A DNA stretch of 64,000 nt from Sepiola atlantica (GCA_963556195.1 OY744519.1:34380301-34444300), one strand, 5' to 3'. Positions 25,521 through 36,778 are shown, numbered from the stretch's first letter. Program-made: numbers and translations. The notes: generated by a model not told the origin, from the sequence alone.

Positions 25521-25740
25521 TTGATTTACCTTCTCGTCAGGAAGTTAGACACAAGGCCAGGTAGGCATTGGAAAAGCCAGCCCACCAGGTGAAGTGAAGT
25601 CTAGTCTACAAAAATACCCGAGCAGTTCCATCGGTATTCCCCGAGAGGGGCGCCTCATACGATTAGCAATAAACTAACCCCTTCTTAAAGAGAGAAGGAA
25701 AAGTCTGTGAGGTAGACGCTCAAGGATTAAGCAGAACCCT
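25521..25740 (-). mobile_element. U2-snRNA-headed SINE, subfamily A, body and tail; head side replaced by a minisatellite
   Basis: On the minus strand the tail GGCCTTGTGTCTAACTTCCT then GGTAAATCAA matches the 12784 copy, as do the body blocks around GAGGCGCCCC and GGGGAATACCG (plus positions ~25640-25655). Where the body should continue towards the head, a 27-bp tandem array starts (25740-26140). No U2 head is recognisable beyond it. Confidence 0.65.
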
Positions 25741-26140
25741 ACCCCATGCCGACAGAAGAAGAACCCTACCCCATGCCGACAGAAGAAGAACCCTACCCCA
25801 TGCCGACAGAAGAAGAACCCTACCCCATGCCGACAGAAGCAGAACCCTACCCCATGACGACAGAAGCAGAACCCTACCCCATGACGACAGAAGAAGAACC
25901 CTACCCCATGCCGACAGAAGAAGAAACCTACCCATGCCGACAGAAGAAGAACCCTACCCCATGCCGACAGAAGAAGAACCCTACCCCATGCCGACAGAAG
26001 AAGAACCCTACCCATGCCGACAGAAGAAGAACCCTACCCCATGCCGACAGAAGAAGAACGCTAACCCATGCCAACAGAAGAAGAACCCTACCCCATGCCG
26101 ACAGAAGAAGAACCCTACTCCATGCCGACAGAAGAAAGGT
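25740..26140 (+). repeat. 27-bp minisatellite, about 15 copies
   Basis: The unit is CCCTACCCCATGCCGACAGA plus AGAAGAA, with occasional 26-bp units (CCTACCCATG) and substitutions such as ATGACG. In one frame it reads as a 9-residue repeat MPTEEEPYP, but the 26-bp units break the frame repeatedly, so I do not call it a gene. It adjoins a U2-SINE body, and its unit resembles the SINE segment AACCCCACAGACTGGCGGAA. Confidence 0.85.
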
Positions 26141-26216
26141 CACTGTCGGACTGATTGTTAAGGACACGTCCTCGATAGCTGAAGGTGTTGATCGTTCTCC
26201 ATTATAATTCCATGAA

Positions 26217-26596
26217 TAATGCCAGTATACTGAAATCATATGCCCTTAATAGGGTTAAGATGAAAATTCATATACACTAAATGTACAAAAGCAAGGAAAT
26301 TCCCAAATGTTTACACTTTTATTGTCATTAATTAAGGGTATGCCTACATATCAACCAAACCATTTCATTATCACATCACTACAGTATAAATCTCTATGCA
26401 TGAGTGGATGAAGTGTGTGAGGTGCGCTGAAGAAAAATTCCTATCAGTAAAATACAGAGCCCTGTTGTGCTCGCATACCCTTAATGACAATAAAAGTGTA
26501 AACATTTGGGAATTTCCTTGCTTTTGTACATTTAGTGTATATGAATTTTCATCTTAACCCTATTAAGGGCATATGATTTCAGTATACTGGCATTTA
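26217..26596. repeat. Fold-back element v, ~120-bp arms
   Basis: 26217-26336 (AATGCCAGTATACTGAAATC ... GTCATTAATTAAGGGTATGC) is inverted at 26475-26596 with near identity. The 138-bp spacer contains no frame. The TTAAGGG motif recurs at both arm ends. Confidence 0.9.
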
Positions 26597-27575
26597 TCAT
26601 GGAATGTCACTACTTTTGTAAAGGCTATGCCTCAATACAATGGTCATTTTAAAGGTTTTTTGGAATTTTCTGGAAAACTAAGGTATATGGTAAACTGAAA
26701 TTAAAATGCCATCAACTAGACTCTAGAACCTCTATCTCTGCCAAAAATCAGCTGAATCCATCAAATAGTTTATGAGATACAGGGTGGCACACACGTACGT
26801 ACGTACACACGGATAACACAAAATCACTTCTGACCTTTCTGGATCTCTGGGTTGCCTTGACTAATGATGCTGAAATTCTACACACTTATAGAACCTATCA
26901 AATAAAAATTTTGTGCAAAGTTTTAACTAATTTGGTTTATTGGTTTTTGAGTTATGATTGATCAAACAAATGAGATTTCTAGCATAGGCCATTTGTGTAG
27001 TCTATTAAGGGATAGAGCGCTCTCGCGCCTCCCTTGATTAAAGTACTTGTAGGCTGCAATAGAAAGTTTATCTGACTCACCCACTAATCAACAGACGACA
27101 CCATAATTTCATATAAAAATATCTTTTATTGGTCAGCACTAAACAGAATTAAACGGCTACACAATCAGTCTTTGTAAAGTGCGATTTACCGTATCGTTGG
27201 CGATTTAAGGAAACCAACGAAATACCTCTGCTCGAAACTGTGTACTGGCTCAACTCTAGTCAGGGAACAAAATTGTGTGGGTGCTCTAAAAAGAAATCCG
27301 GCGATTTGTATTCCTACGCCAGAATTTCTGATTGGCTGGCTGGAAAGTGGGACACTAATTCCAATGGTACACCTGTCTATTTACATCAAAGGAAAGTAGT
27401 ACATAATTAAGATATGTGTCTGCTACAAAGTATATTATATACTTTGTGGAGCAGAAACGTAGCCTTCATTTTAAATGTTAATAATACACAAAACATGAAG
27501 ATAAAAGAAAAAAATCCATAGCCCGACGAAGTATATTAAATGCCATTTATTTTCTGTTTCATGTAATACTTCACC
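26597..27575. other. No recognised gene
   Basis: Unassigned; ACGTACGTACGTAC tract at 26795. It may be the continuation of a transposon containing fold-back v. Confidence 0.4.
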
Positions 27576-27640
27576 ATGGCATGGAGTGGGGAGCAGCATG
27601 CCTTTGCTATGGAAGAGTTTCATAAGAATGGTTGGACGTG
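27576..27640 (+). pseudogene. Tc1/mariner-type transposase N-terminal scrap
   Basis: MAWSGEQHAFAMEEFHKNGW resembles the N-terminus of transposases that begin MAWS(G/V)(E/Q)xRAFVVExFFKNG. It is cut off after ~20 codons, and a LINE fragment follows at once. Confidence 0.5.
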
Positions 27641-27654
27641 AAATTGACTCTGAA

Positions 27655-28135
27655 ATCTAATGGGGCATGACCTCTTCTGTTCCTTACTCTACTCTATTTA
27701 TCACAGAAGTGACGTCCCTAATCTTTCTCTACTCTATCATTATTTCCATGGAAGATGCTCGACTGAGCTCCAATTTGTGGATCCTCCTTGTAAGACATTC
27801 ACATTGCAGCAAGATCTCGCTTTGTTTGCGGAACTTCCACAAACGCAGCTTCTTGCCAAAAGCTTCCCGTCTGTAGAAACACATTACCACGGGACTTCTT
27901 CCCTGCAGATTACAACTTGGTCGTCCGCAAATCTAATATCAAAACATTATTTTCCCATAAGTAATAGTCAGTTCATACCATTGATCAATGTTAGTACTCC
28001 CATAGTGTTCCTCATCGTTCGGCTGGCAATCATTTCCGTCTCATTAATCCTTACCATCGAGTCGCTCTTGGCCTTGATAAGTGGTGACAATTGTAAAAAC
28101 AAACAAACACGTGGGTCCGTAATCTATTTGGGGTT
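27655..28135 (+). pseudogene. LINE 3' fragment (RT C-terminal domain)
   Basis: Readable: YHRSDVPNLSLLYHYFHGRC, STELQFVDPPCKTFT, then FPTDYNLVVRKSN-like sequence in another frame near 27900. This is the domain following the RT in jockey/CR1 elements (xHRxDVxxLSLxYxYFHG). The 3' DNA (TAAGTAATA... to GATAAGTGG) matches the end of the fragment at 41900-42215. Confidence 0.65.
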
Positions 28136-28243
28136 ACGAAACCCTAAACTTATGAATCTAAATAGTTAGTCTTAATTACAGCCAAATGAATCCCAATATC
28201 AATTGTGACTTATACATGAGCAAAACTGGACGTTGTTCTAGAG

Positions 28244-28835
28244 CAGGGGCGGGCAGGCTTTTCAGAGTGATGATGAGCCTTTTGGAAGGAGATCGCGGGC
28301 CGGAGTGAAAAACGAAATCTCAGAATTGCTATATTTTGTTTACATGAATAAATTGTACACAAATTGCATTGAACACTCTACAAATCTGATATGTTTTCTC
28401 GTGAGACTTCTGTATGTGATGTTATAAAAGGCGTCGACAAAGAGCCATTTTGGAATAATATAAAATAATGACGGGGGAAGTAGCAAGTTGATCCAGCATT
28501 CGTTTTGACACACCTCACATAAGTTCTATGTTTCATGCCCTTTCCTCGTCTCTCGCTTCCTCTTTGCCTCTCTCTTTCTCTTTTTCTATTTTCATCTCAG
28601 GCCAAGGATTTGAAATTAGTAGTTAAAGAAAAATGAAATATACATGCATCATCGCTCGCTGATATTTATACATTTTCATCCCACTGTAAATCTTAATCGA
28701 AACCTACTTTTACGTCTATGTCACAAAATGATACGAGTTTTACTGTGAGGTCCGCGGGCCGGATTGCAATAATAAAGCCTAGCAGGGTGGCGGGCCGGAC
28801 GCTAAGCTTTCGCGGGCTGGAGGTTGCCCGCCCTG
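28244..28835. mobile_element. hAT-like non-autonomous DNA transposon (MITE), 592 bp with 8-bp target duplication
   Basis: The ends are CAGGGGCGGGCAGGCTT and its imperfect reverse complement GGTTGCCCGCCCTG. Both sides carry the 8-bp duplication TTCTAGAG (28236-28243 and 28836-28843), diagnostic for hAT-type insertion. Sub-terminal GCGGGCCGG / CCGCGGGCC motifs recur near both ends. No transposase is encoded; the interior is AT-rich with a CT-rich tract. Confidence 0.85.
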
Positions 28836-28849
28836 TTCTAGAGAATTAA

Positions 28850-30067
28850 TTTTGTTATATAAGACACGAACTATGTGTATTTAATCATGGCCACAAGACA
28901 CGTCATATATCTGTCGGCCTACATTATTTTTATGTTGTACCGTGTTGTTGATAATCTAAGATTCTTATCGTAAATCACGAACCATACGCATCTTGAGATA
29001 AAAATACGCGACATCTCTATAAACCAAGGATATTTTAATGTTTTACCAAGTTAGTGAGAATTCGTGATTATAAGATATAAGAGAAACGTACATGCTACTA
29101 TTTAAAAAAAGGCTCCTTTTTAGAAGAAACTCGCCCCCTGTCACCCCAAGAAAAATAGACAAAATGCGGATTCTAGTGGAAAAACGTTTTATTATTTACT
29201 TACTCAAGATGATAAAATCCATTTATGTAATTGATTATTTGCATAAAATAATTGTTCCCCTTATATTTCTGCCTAACACAGATATTTATCCACCATTCCG
29301 CGATGCGTTCCAAAGTGGCGTTTATTATTCATTTTGTACACCGTAACCCCCAAGCCTACCCCTATTTATCTACTTCCCACGGAGCAGCCTAACCTAACTC
29401 TAACCATAACCCGACGCATGTTTAGACAGAACTCACAAAAGTAAGTCAATGGTGTGTGCGCGCACTGCGTATGACTGACAGCGATCTTCTATAAAAGACC
29501 TGACAAATACTCCATATCTCTTCAAGTCTACCTTATCCTAATGTATTACAACGTATTAATATGCTTTTTGAAATCCACGCCCTTTGACTAGGAGCAAAGT
29601 GCAGTATATCTATACTTCACCTTTTCTGTCCTCAGTCAGTGAAGAAGAAATCCTTCTAGACTGAGTCAATCAAAATTTTTGTTATAATCGAGAGTTCTCC
29701 TTTTTCGGAAGTTAGATTTTTCCCACATTAAACACCGACCTTGTGTATAACTCTGTCCTCGTGGGGAGGCAAGTAAATAGGGAACCTCTCTCTTTTACAA
29801 TCATTTCGAGGGATTTTTATTACAATATATTACAAAGTATTACTGTGTTCATTTAAATCCACGATTCGCATTGTAAGACACAACCCCTTATTAGAGCTAT
29901 ACATATAGTTATATGCCTCGAGGCCTACACTATTTTTAGTGTCGTATCAAGTTCGTGTGAATCCACGTTTCGCCCTATAAAACACACCACACAGGCAACT
30001 ACAAGTTTAGGTGTCAGTAAAAGACCCGCTACTCACGGTAAATCTGCCTTTGGTTTAGTTAAAAATC
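28850..30067. other. Downstream flank of the host gene
   Basis: Apart from the SINE at 29592-29780 nothing is recognised. A minus-strand AATAAA-like hexamer near 29817 could be a poly(A) signal for the host gene. Confidence 0.35.
29592..29780 (+). mobile_element. U2-snRNA-headed SINE, subfamily B, diverged
   Basis: It begins CAAAGTGCAGTATATCTATA (degraded U2 motif). The body includes ATAATCGAGAGTTCTCCTTT and the end is ACCTTGTGTATAACTCTGTC, GTGGGGAGGCAAGTAAATAG. The last 60 bp match the two copies near 49.5 kb well. Confidence 0.6.
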
Positions 30068-30277
30068 TTATAAGCTGGTTGCTTCATGATAATCATCCAG
30101 GTTGATCACCACGCGTTTTCCGTTGACGTTCGGTGATGACGGAGTTGAATCGGGCAAGTCATCTTTCTTGGCCGCTTCCGTCATTGCCGACAGTTTGTGC
30201 TGCAAGTGCGGGTTCCCCAGCTTCATATTTCTCTGTTTCAGCATTTCTAGTTGTGTGTAAAGACGCCGGAACTCTTC
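30068..30277 (-). CDS. Terminal coding exon of the same host gene, ends in a PDZ-ligand-like C-terminus
   Basis: The exon starts after a TTGCAG acceptor and runs 69 codons to a TAA stop. It begins EEFRRLYTQLEMLKQRNMKL and continues GNPHLQHKL. The pattern RLYxQLExxKxxxMxxxNPHLQ resembles, from memory, the conserved helix just after TM7 in GPR158/GPR179 orphan class C receptors, which would place it on the cytoplasmic side. The rest is a short Ser/Pro/Asp linker, then VVINLDDYHEATSL. The last four residues ATSL fit a class I PDZ ligand (S/T-x-hydrophobic), suggesting scaffold binding. Vertebrate GPR158 tails are much longer, so this would be a short-tailed form. The phase match with exon 32670-32864 supports a real splice. 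Alternative: another coiled-coil tail protein. The exon is well supported; the family name is about even odds. Confidence 0.7.
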   Translation of the reverse strand, partial: EEFRRLYTQLEMLKQRNMKLGNPHLQHKLSAMTEAAKKDDLPDSTPSSPNVNGKRVVINLDDYHEATSL

Positions 30278-31309
30278 CTGCAACGAAATAAGAAAACAAA
30301 ATGAAACACACTTAAAGGTGTCGGGTAGAGAAACAGCCACTAGTGTTAGTAGGACTAGAAACGAAGAGGAAGTAGCAAAGGAGCATCTAAGAACGTTCCA
30401 AAGTTAAGAGAAGTTGTTTGTGTAAGAACTTGACGAGACATGTTTATTCTGCTGTCGCCGATGAGTTCGTGTGTTACAGTGTGTTTGCTCAGTAGACTAG
30501 TAGGCAGTGTGTGTACGTGTCCTTGCTTTTGTTTAGTCAATGTGAAAGTATATACGTGAACTTGTGTGTGAGTAAGTTCAGTGAACAGTGTGTATATGTT
30601 GTCGCTGTGCGCTCAGTGGTTTGTGGTAGTTTATTCTTGCGTTTGTCGTGCGCATTCGGCCCAATGGCCGATCCTGGATTTAGAGACATGCTGCACGCGT
30701 TAGCTCTAAAAAAAAAATGAAAAGTAAAAACGAAAGAGAACACTGCCGTGTTTGGGTTTTTATATTGCGCGTGAAATTGTTAACATGCGGAGATGAATAT
30801 TTTGGCGTTTTTGATTGGCTGAAAAATAGACTATTGATTGACATCTTCTCCAATCAAAAGTCGATACTTTTACACAACATTCTCTGATTCCGGTTGCTTC
30901 TATAAAAGAAACAAACCACATAATCTCATGTAAATATATCACTGTACTAAAACTGAGTTAATCAACGTTTGTTTGCCTTACGTTTTTTCCTATATATTTT
31001 CATCACCCAGAATACATGCTAAAATATTTGTTAATTTTAGGATTGAGTTATGTTTGAAAAACGAATCCAATTAAGTTGCAATTATCGCCCCGAGTATTCT
31101 ATCTGTCTATCACTCTCCCCCTCTCATTGCTTCTTGTTTGATAATCAGCTCTTATTTCATACTGTATCTATCACACACGCTTTTTTTCTCTACCTATTCA
31201 TTCTCAGTCGAAGGTAATAAAGAAAGGACAGAAGAAAAAGTAAGGAATAGTCTATTATAAATAAAAGGGAATAATCACCACATTTAACACGCAGTTGGAG
31301 AGGAAAACA

Positions 31310-31515
31310 CACACATATATGTATTACAGAAGATTAAAACAACATTGGTACCGTCAGTTTCAAATCCAACAAAGGGGACCAACACGTGATCGTCTTTTAT
31401 GGGCTCTCCTCAGCCTCCGTTGTTGTCTGCTGTTTTTGGAAAATTGCGTCTGTTCCCTTTTGTCGGATTTGAAACCGACAGTACCGATGTTATTCTGACG
31501 TTCTGTAATACATAT
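31310..31515. repeat. Fold-back element iv relative, short spacer
   Basis: TGTATTACAGAA...GGTACCGTCAGTTTCAAATCC is inverted at 31465-31512 (GGATTTGAAACCGACAGTAC ... TTCTGTAATACA). It shares the GTACCGTCGGTTTCAA core with 526-1032. Lies in the host-gene intron. Confidence 0.7.
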
Positions 31516-31853
31516 ATAAATAAATATTATGCTCTTAGTTTTTAATTTTTTTCATAATCGACCACTCTGCTGTTTTTTTTTTGTTAATCAAATAATAAGA
31601 TTTTAACGGAAAGAAAACAAACAAATATGATGGATATAATGTATTAGGAAAAAGTAATATAAAATAAAATAGTTAATAATGAAATGAATATTGGACGCAT
31701 CTTTTTTTTCAGCCTGAATGTCGTGTGTTATGCACTAATGTAGACTTTTATGAAAGTTTGGTTAATTTTGTCTACCATAAATACCGTGTATATTTACAAA
31801 ATTGTCAGAAACAGTTGTTTGTATATAACTATTTTTTGAACTAAGATTATATC

Positions 31854-31858
<5 letters not shown>

Positions 31859-31917
<59 letters not shown>
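31859..31917. repeat. (TA)n array
   Basis: Left border of element ii, in the host-gene intron. Confidence 0.95.
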
Positions 31918-31919
<2 letters not shown>

Positions 31920-32162
31920 TATTTTTATTTACACAGACATGTACAAAAATCTGCGACACTGGCATGTCGATGTTATCGATCAACAGCTATTATATAAACT
32001 CATCAGGCAGAGTCAGAATCCGATCTTTACCTTAAATCATATTTGGAAAGATTTTGTACATGTCTGTTTCAATCATATATTAAAGCTCTATTTGATATTG
32101 AGCACTTTTTATAAACCCGGTGGAAATTCTTTGGATTATTCCCCTGTGGATATTTTACCTGG

Positions 32163-32165
<3 letters not shown>
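31915..32165 (+). repeat. Element ii, non-palindromic copy
   Basis: Shares CGACACTGGCATGTCGATGT and TCATCAGGCAGAG with 1527-1641, then AGATTTTGTACATGTCTGT and the tail TTGATATTGAGCACTTTTTA. The inverted arm is mostly absent. It sits inside the host-gene intron between TA arrays. Confidence 0.8.

Positions 32166-32242
<77 letters not shown>
32162..32242. repeat. (ATT)n(TA)n array
   Basis: Right end of element ii. A CATGTATACACGTATAATAT block repeats after it at 32251 and 32303. Confidence 0.9.
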
Positions 32243-32246
<4 letters not shown>

Positions 32247-32669
32247 TATTTCATGTATACACGTATAATATTATAAATGTGTATATTTACAAAATTGGTT
32301 TTTCATGTATACACGTATAATATTATAAAGAGATATTACGTATAGATTTTCAGTATTTACTTCAACAGTTCACGATACATTAGTAGCGCTATGTAGTAAG
32401 ATATGAAAACATATTCATCGCAATTAAGCTAAGTGCATGGAATTCGTGTTACTGATTCAGTAACACGAATTCCATGCACTTAGCCCGATGATTCCCCATG
32501 AGGATTAAATGCGGACGCCTCTGTATATATAGTGAACAGAAAGAGGATAATTTTTGATTCCGTCCTTTTATTTACAAATAGTTTTTTTTAAAATATTTAA
32601 CTGACTTCGCAAACTCACTGTTTCTTGATACGAAGAACAAAAACAAGATGGCCGTCTGTCTTAACTTAC

Positions 32670-32864
32670 CTGAATATCTTTCTCAAGGAAGCTTTCATTC
32701 TCGCCTTCGTCCGTTTTGTCTCCGATGCTCAATGGATTACCAGATGAGAAAGTGCTCAGCACTGCAGTCGGAGATTTGGAACCGCCAACAAATTTGCCCG
32801 TTCGAGCCAACATGGTCGAATGGGCTTGTGGATCTTTACCTTTGTTTTTATATACGTGGTAAGC
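32670..32864 (-). CDS. Penultimate exon of a host gene, GPR158/GPR179-like cytoplasmic tail (tentative)
   Basis: This 195-bp exon has exactly 65 codons and is phase 0 at both ends. On the minus strand it follows a pyrimidine-rich acceptor ending TTGCAG and precedes a consensus donor CAG|GTAAGT. The peptide starts AYHVYKNKGKDPQAHSTMLA and ends FLEKDIQ. It is hydrophilic, rich in Ser, Gly, Lys and Asp, has no membrane segment, and looks like an intracellular linker. It joins in frame to the exon at 30068-30277, so both belong to one transcript. Upstream exons, which would carry the membrane domain, are not recognised to the right and probably lie outside the window or were missed. The codon usage, splice signals and absence of stops make this the most convincing coding sequence here. 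The family assignment rests on the next exon and is an inference. Confidence 0.7.
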
Positions 32865-33039
32865 CTGCAATGAAAACGGAAACAACAACAACAATGAGTA
32901 TTGCTTGTTCAACAACTACGATTATAAGAAATCTCTGATTGCGTAATTTGTTCAGTTTTATTTGTATTTTTGTTTATTTTGTTTTAATTGTGTTATTTGT
33001 TATCTTTTCTATGGAGATTGGGGTTCTGATTCTTAGACA

Positions 33040-33560
33040 ACATGAATTGGAATAAGTACATAAAAGATACCGCAAAGTCTGATTCAAAGAAGATAGTCTC
33101 CCTCTACCAGGCTAGAAAACTTCTCATATTTTCAAGTATCCTATACCTCTATAAATCTACCAGTGGTCTCTCTTGGGCATGGTGCAGACAGATTTTCGAA
33201 CCTAATAGGTCCTGTACAATTTTCCAAGCTTTAGTCCCTATCGCATTGTTATAATATTGCATCTCTGTGCTTGTTTTACAAGTAATTCCACTGAATTCGC
33301 CCCAACAAACTTACTGTACTGATGCTCTCAACAGCGAAAACACGCCCGACCCATTCGACTAGCAGCAAAATCCCACCCCTTCACTGTAGAGATCCCTTAA
33401 TATGGGGGAATTTTCTACTTTGAGAGCTTCTTTCAGCGGACTGCTTACCTTTTGAATTCTTTCCTGATATCCGTTTTCTTGACCGTACCAACATGCAAAA
33501 ATTTAAACGTAATGTTAACAAACATCTTGCTGCCCAACTTCCCACCCAGGTTACCTCCTT
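33040..33560 (+). pseudogene. LINE 3' fragment with internal loss
   Basis: NKYIKDTAKSDSKKIVSLYQ and ARKLLIFSSILYLYKST (33045-33160) match the post-RT domain. The C-terminal piece DPFD, QNPTPSL (33345) and FFPDIRFLDRTNMQKFKRNV (33455) follows in other frames. It is the same family as 50110-50475. Confidence 0.65.
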
Positions 33561-34439
33561 ATAAATCTGACCCCTATCACAGTATTCTCCGTACGCTTCA
33601 GTTGCAATATGTTTTATTTGGAACGAAAAAATGTTTTTTTTTGAACGCTATAGTTAAGTTTAATGTTACCAATTCAGCGTATAAATATAGCGTATAAGTC
33701 GTTATTACAAGAATCGTTTCATTGGTTGAAATTATCACGTGATTTAGATTCAGTCAGCATCTTGTCATGTACGTTGTGCACTACAACGTTATCTTTTTCA
33801 CATTAAGAAAATATAAACATTATATAGAGGATAACCTCTATTTTGCGGTTGTTAGTCCGCAATCGCGTTGGCGACGTTAGTTTTTGCAAGGAGGGTGTCG
33901 TTGTATTCCTACAAATAACACTTGTTATTCTCAAATATTTAGTACTGATAAAGTTTAACGTTACTTAACTTTGATGATCTCACGGGTAATATTCGATGTT
34001 TATTTGACTGAAATACTTAATACTCATTAGTTAACTTTATCAAAATGCTCAATCTTTATTGTTTGTCTATATCGGAATGATTTTGCTATGGGAGCCGAAC
34101 ACCCTTTCGCATTGACTATTAAGTGAGAACTAAAACCCTGTCGCCAGTAAGAGATTTAACTTTCCACACGATCAAATGTCAGTCGTAACACTATTACACA
34201 AACTTCTCGCGAGCAAACGAACTATGGCTACTGGCATCTCGGAAAACAACACCAGTCACAGTCATAGATTAAAATACTAAATACTCACTAAATAAGTGAC
34301 AGCTTAGACACAGCCTCACGAACTCACTCACAACTTCCACACACACTACTTTCTTCGTTTAGACTCATTGAACTATTTTTGACTCCTTTTACTTTCCGTT
34401 CTATTTACTCTTGGTTTCCACTACACATCCGGTGATGGA
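33561..34439. other. No recognised feature
   Basis: Unique-looking DNA upstream of the two ~110-bp copies. Confidence 0.5.
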
Positions 34440-34820
34440 GCCCCAATTTGGGATTTGGCGAGTGTGGTGCTAGTCTTTATTTACCATTAGTCCCAGTTCC
34501 ATTCTGACCGGAGTGGTAGTACCTATTAGGGTCCAATCTATGGATTCAATAGAATTTGCTACGAGCACTACACTAAACTGCATCGGATACCCTTGAGCAA
34601 AGTGTACACTTTTAGCCGAACTCACCATCCCGAAATCCACCTTTCCCAGTTCTTTGTACTTTTGTTTATCTTCTGCTTTCCTTATTTTTCAATCCAATCA
34701 ATTTCGGAGTTTTGATGGAGAGTGTAGTCACCCTTTACTTACCACTACACCTATGATCATTCTGACTCGAAGTGGTAGTACCTGTCAGGGTCTCAGCTAT
34801 GAGTTAAATAGAAACTATCG
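34440..34820 (+). repeat. Two diverged ~110-bp direct copies
   Basis: GTGGTGCTAGTCTTTATTTA ... GAGTGGTAGTACCTATTAGG GTCCAATCTATG at 34455-34550 resembles AGTGTAGTCACCCTTTACTT ... AAGTGGTAGTACCTGTCAGG GTCTCAGCTATG at 34714-34805. Origin not recognised. Confidence 0.55.
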
Positions 34821-34902
34821 TTTACAAACTATGTGTTTACGGAATATACGCATACAAAACAACTTAATCTGCAAATAAATCGTATACAAAGCATAAGCCA
34901 TT

Positions 34903-36095
34903 GCGCTTGATATTTCGAAAGCGTTAGACAGAGTGTAGCATTCTGGTCTCCTACACAAACTTCAGGTTTATGGTATTGGTGGTGAGGTTCTTGACATTGT
35001 TAGATCTTTTCTTTCTGATAGAAGCTTGCGAATAACTTTGGACGGGGTCTCTTCATTCTCATTTCTTATCAATGCTGGTGTTCCCCAGGGCTCTATTCTA
35101 GGCTCAACACGGTTTCTTCTCTATATAAATGATCTTCTAGAGAATATTGTTCAGAAAATGAACATCTATGCTGATGATACAACTCTCTATTCTGTTGTTG
35201 CTTCTCGCCCATCTCCCTCGGATGAGTCGAAATATGCAGCTGATTTAGAAGTTGACCTGGGTTCAGTTGTGGATTGAGGTAAAAAATTGCTTGTTTCATT
35301 TAATCCAGTTAAGACTCAGTTCGTATCTTTCAAACGTAGGCGTGCCCCGTTTTCTTCCCTAGATTCTCATGGATGGCTCTGCTCTTGAGGAGAAATCGAC
35401 TCTAAAACTTCTTGGTTTTTCGCTCGCATCAAATCTTTCTTGGAGTTCATACATTAGATCCATTGCTCTTTCGGCTTCTTGTACAGTTGGTTCTCTCTAT
35501 CGCCCCAAACACTTTCTCGCACCTGAGGCTATTCTGTATCTCTACAAATCTACAATCAAACCATGTATAGAGTACTATTGCCATATTTGGGCTGGTGAAT
35601 CTCTGTTCCATTTGAAGGTTCTTGATAAGGTGCAGAAACTTTTCTGTAATTTGATTGGTCTTGCCCTTTCTTCTTCTCTGCACCATCTCTCTCAAAGACG
35701 TGATGTTGTTAGTCTCAGTCTTTTCCATAAATACTATTATGGCACATGTTCTTCAAAATTTTCGATCTATTCCCCGCTTCTTTTGTTCCAGCTCGTTTAA
35801 CTCGTTGGTCTAGTGGTCTCCATTAATTCTTTGTTTTGAAACCTCATTGTAATACAGCTTCCTATTCCAGTAGCTTATTTTCAAGAACTGCAAGCTTGTG
35901 GAACTCTCTTCCTGATGACTATTTCCTTCTACCTATAACCTTGGTCTTTTCAAAACCAAGGCCAATAGACATATTTTGTCTTTGCGATAATCATATTTCG
36001 TTCTTGTTAGCTCCTTACGTCAAGTGGCTTCATGCCTTGTCTGAAGCGATTCCCATAATAAAATATGTACGGTTTTGGCATAAAATAAGCTAACG
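34903..36095 (+). pseudogene. 5'-truncated LINE, reverse transcriptase half
   Basis: It starts in the RT with LDISKALDRV (stop) HSGLLHKLQVYG and GGEVLDIVRSFLSDRSLRI. The substrate-binding box GVPQGSILGSTRFLLYINDL (35075-35135) and catalytic box NIYADDTTLYS (35160-35190) are intact. After a stop and shift come MDGSALEEKSTLKLLGFSLA and AILYLYKSTIKPCIEYYCHI, then HLSQRRDVVSLSLFHKYYYG and TASLWNSLPDDYF (35900), the usual LINE C-terminal domain. The 3' end GTGGCTTCATGCCTTGTCTG matches the end of the copy at 55426-58375. The missing endonuclease indicates normal 5' truncation on insertion. Confidence 0.85.
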
Positions 36096-36445
36096 ATGGT
36101 TGGCATACTGCAAAGCCAAATCAGCAACCAATGAATTACGGTTGCCTTATAAAGCAATACCTATATTCAGAGATCATCAATCGTATTACAAACTGGCTAA
36201 TAGTCGTTGATTCATTTCTATCAGATCAAGAAATACCAGACGTAAGGATATTTATTTTCGACATTTTAATTGCGCTGATCGCTTCCACATTGGCTTCTAA
36301 CTTGGTGTCTATATCCTGTGCTAATAAAGAGGATCGATATTAATAAAATCCATATCGTCTCGGAAACGATCGCACACAAACTGTTGTTTATGCTGAATTC
36401 TTAGAGCGTAAATAAAAGATCATGTCGTAATTAAGTTTACCTAAG

Positions 36446-36599
<154 letters not shown>

Positions 36600-36778
36600 A
36601 GTTGAGATAAATAAGATTAGAACATAATTTATATCAATTCCAAGAATTCAAACAGCACGAGTATTTGGCGTACAATCGTTTCTAAAACAATTTGGTTTAT
36701 CTTATATTTTATTATACTTTAGATGATTCCAAAAGGTATTTTCCACAGCGCCCCCTTATAATATAATAACACAGAGAA

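Larger units (their letters stand above)
30278..32669 (-). other. Intron of the host gene, 2392 bp, repeat-bearing
   Basis: It is bounded by GTAAGT (plus 32664-32669, read on minus) and TTGCAG (plus 30278-30283). It contains an inverted-repeat element near 31310-31510, a copy of the ii fold-back family at 31915-32160, and TA arrays. The 30355-31300 stretch has no recognisable feature. A short frame near 30664 (MADPGFRDMLHALALKKK) is not recognised and lacks support. Confidence 0.65.

Noticed and set aside
25740..26140. CRISPR-like array
   Set aside because: Units are contiguous with no unique spacers, and the genome is eukaryotic.
25674..26239. Frames with MPTEEEPYP or GRVLLLSAW repeats as a repeat-protein gene
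   Set aside because: Scattered 26-bp units shift the frame repeatedly, the array adjoins a SINE, and no start, splice or domain context exists.
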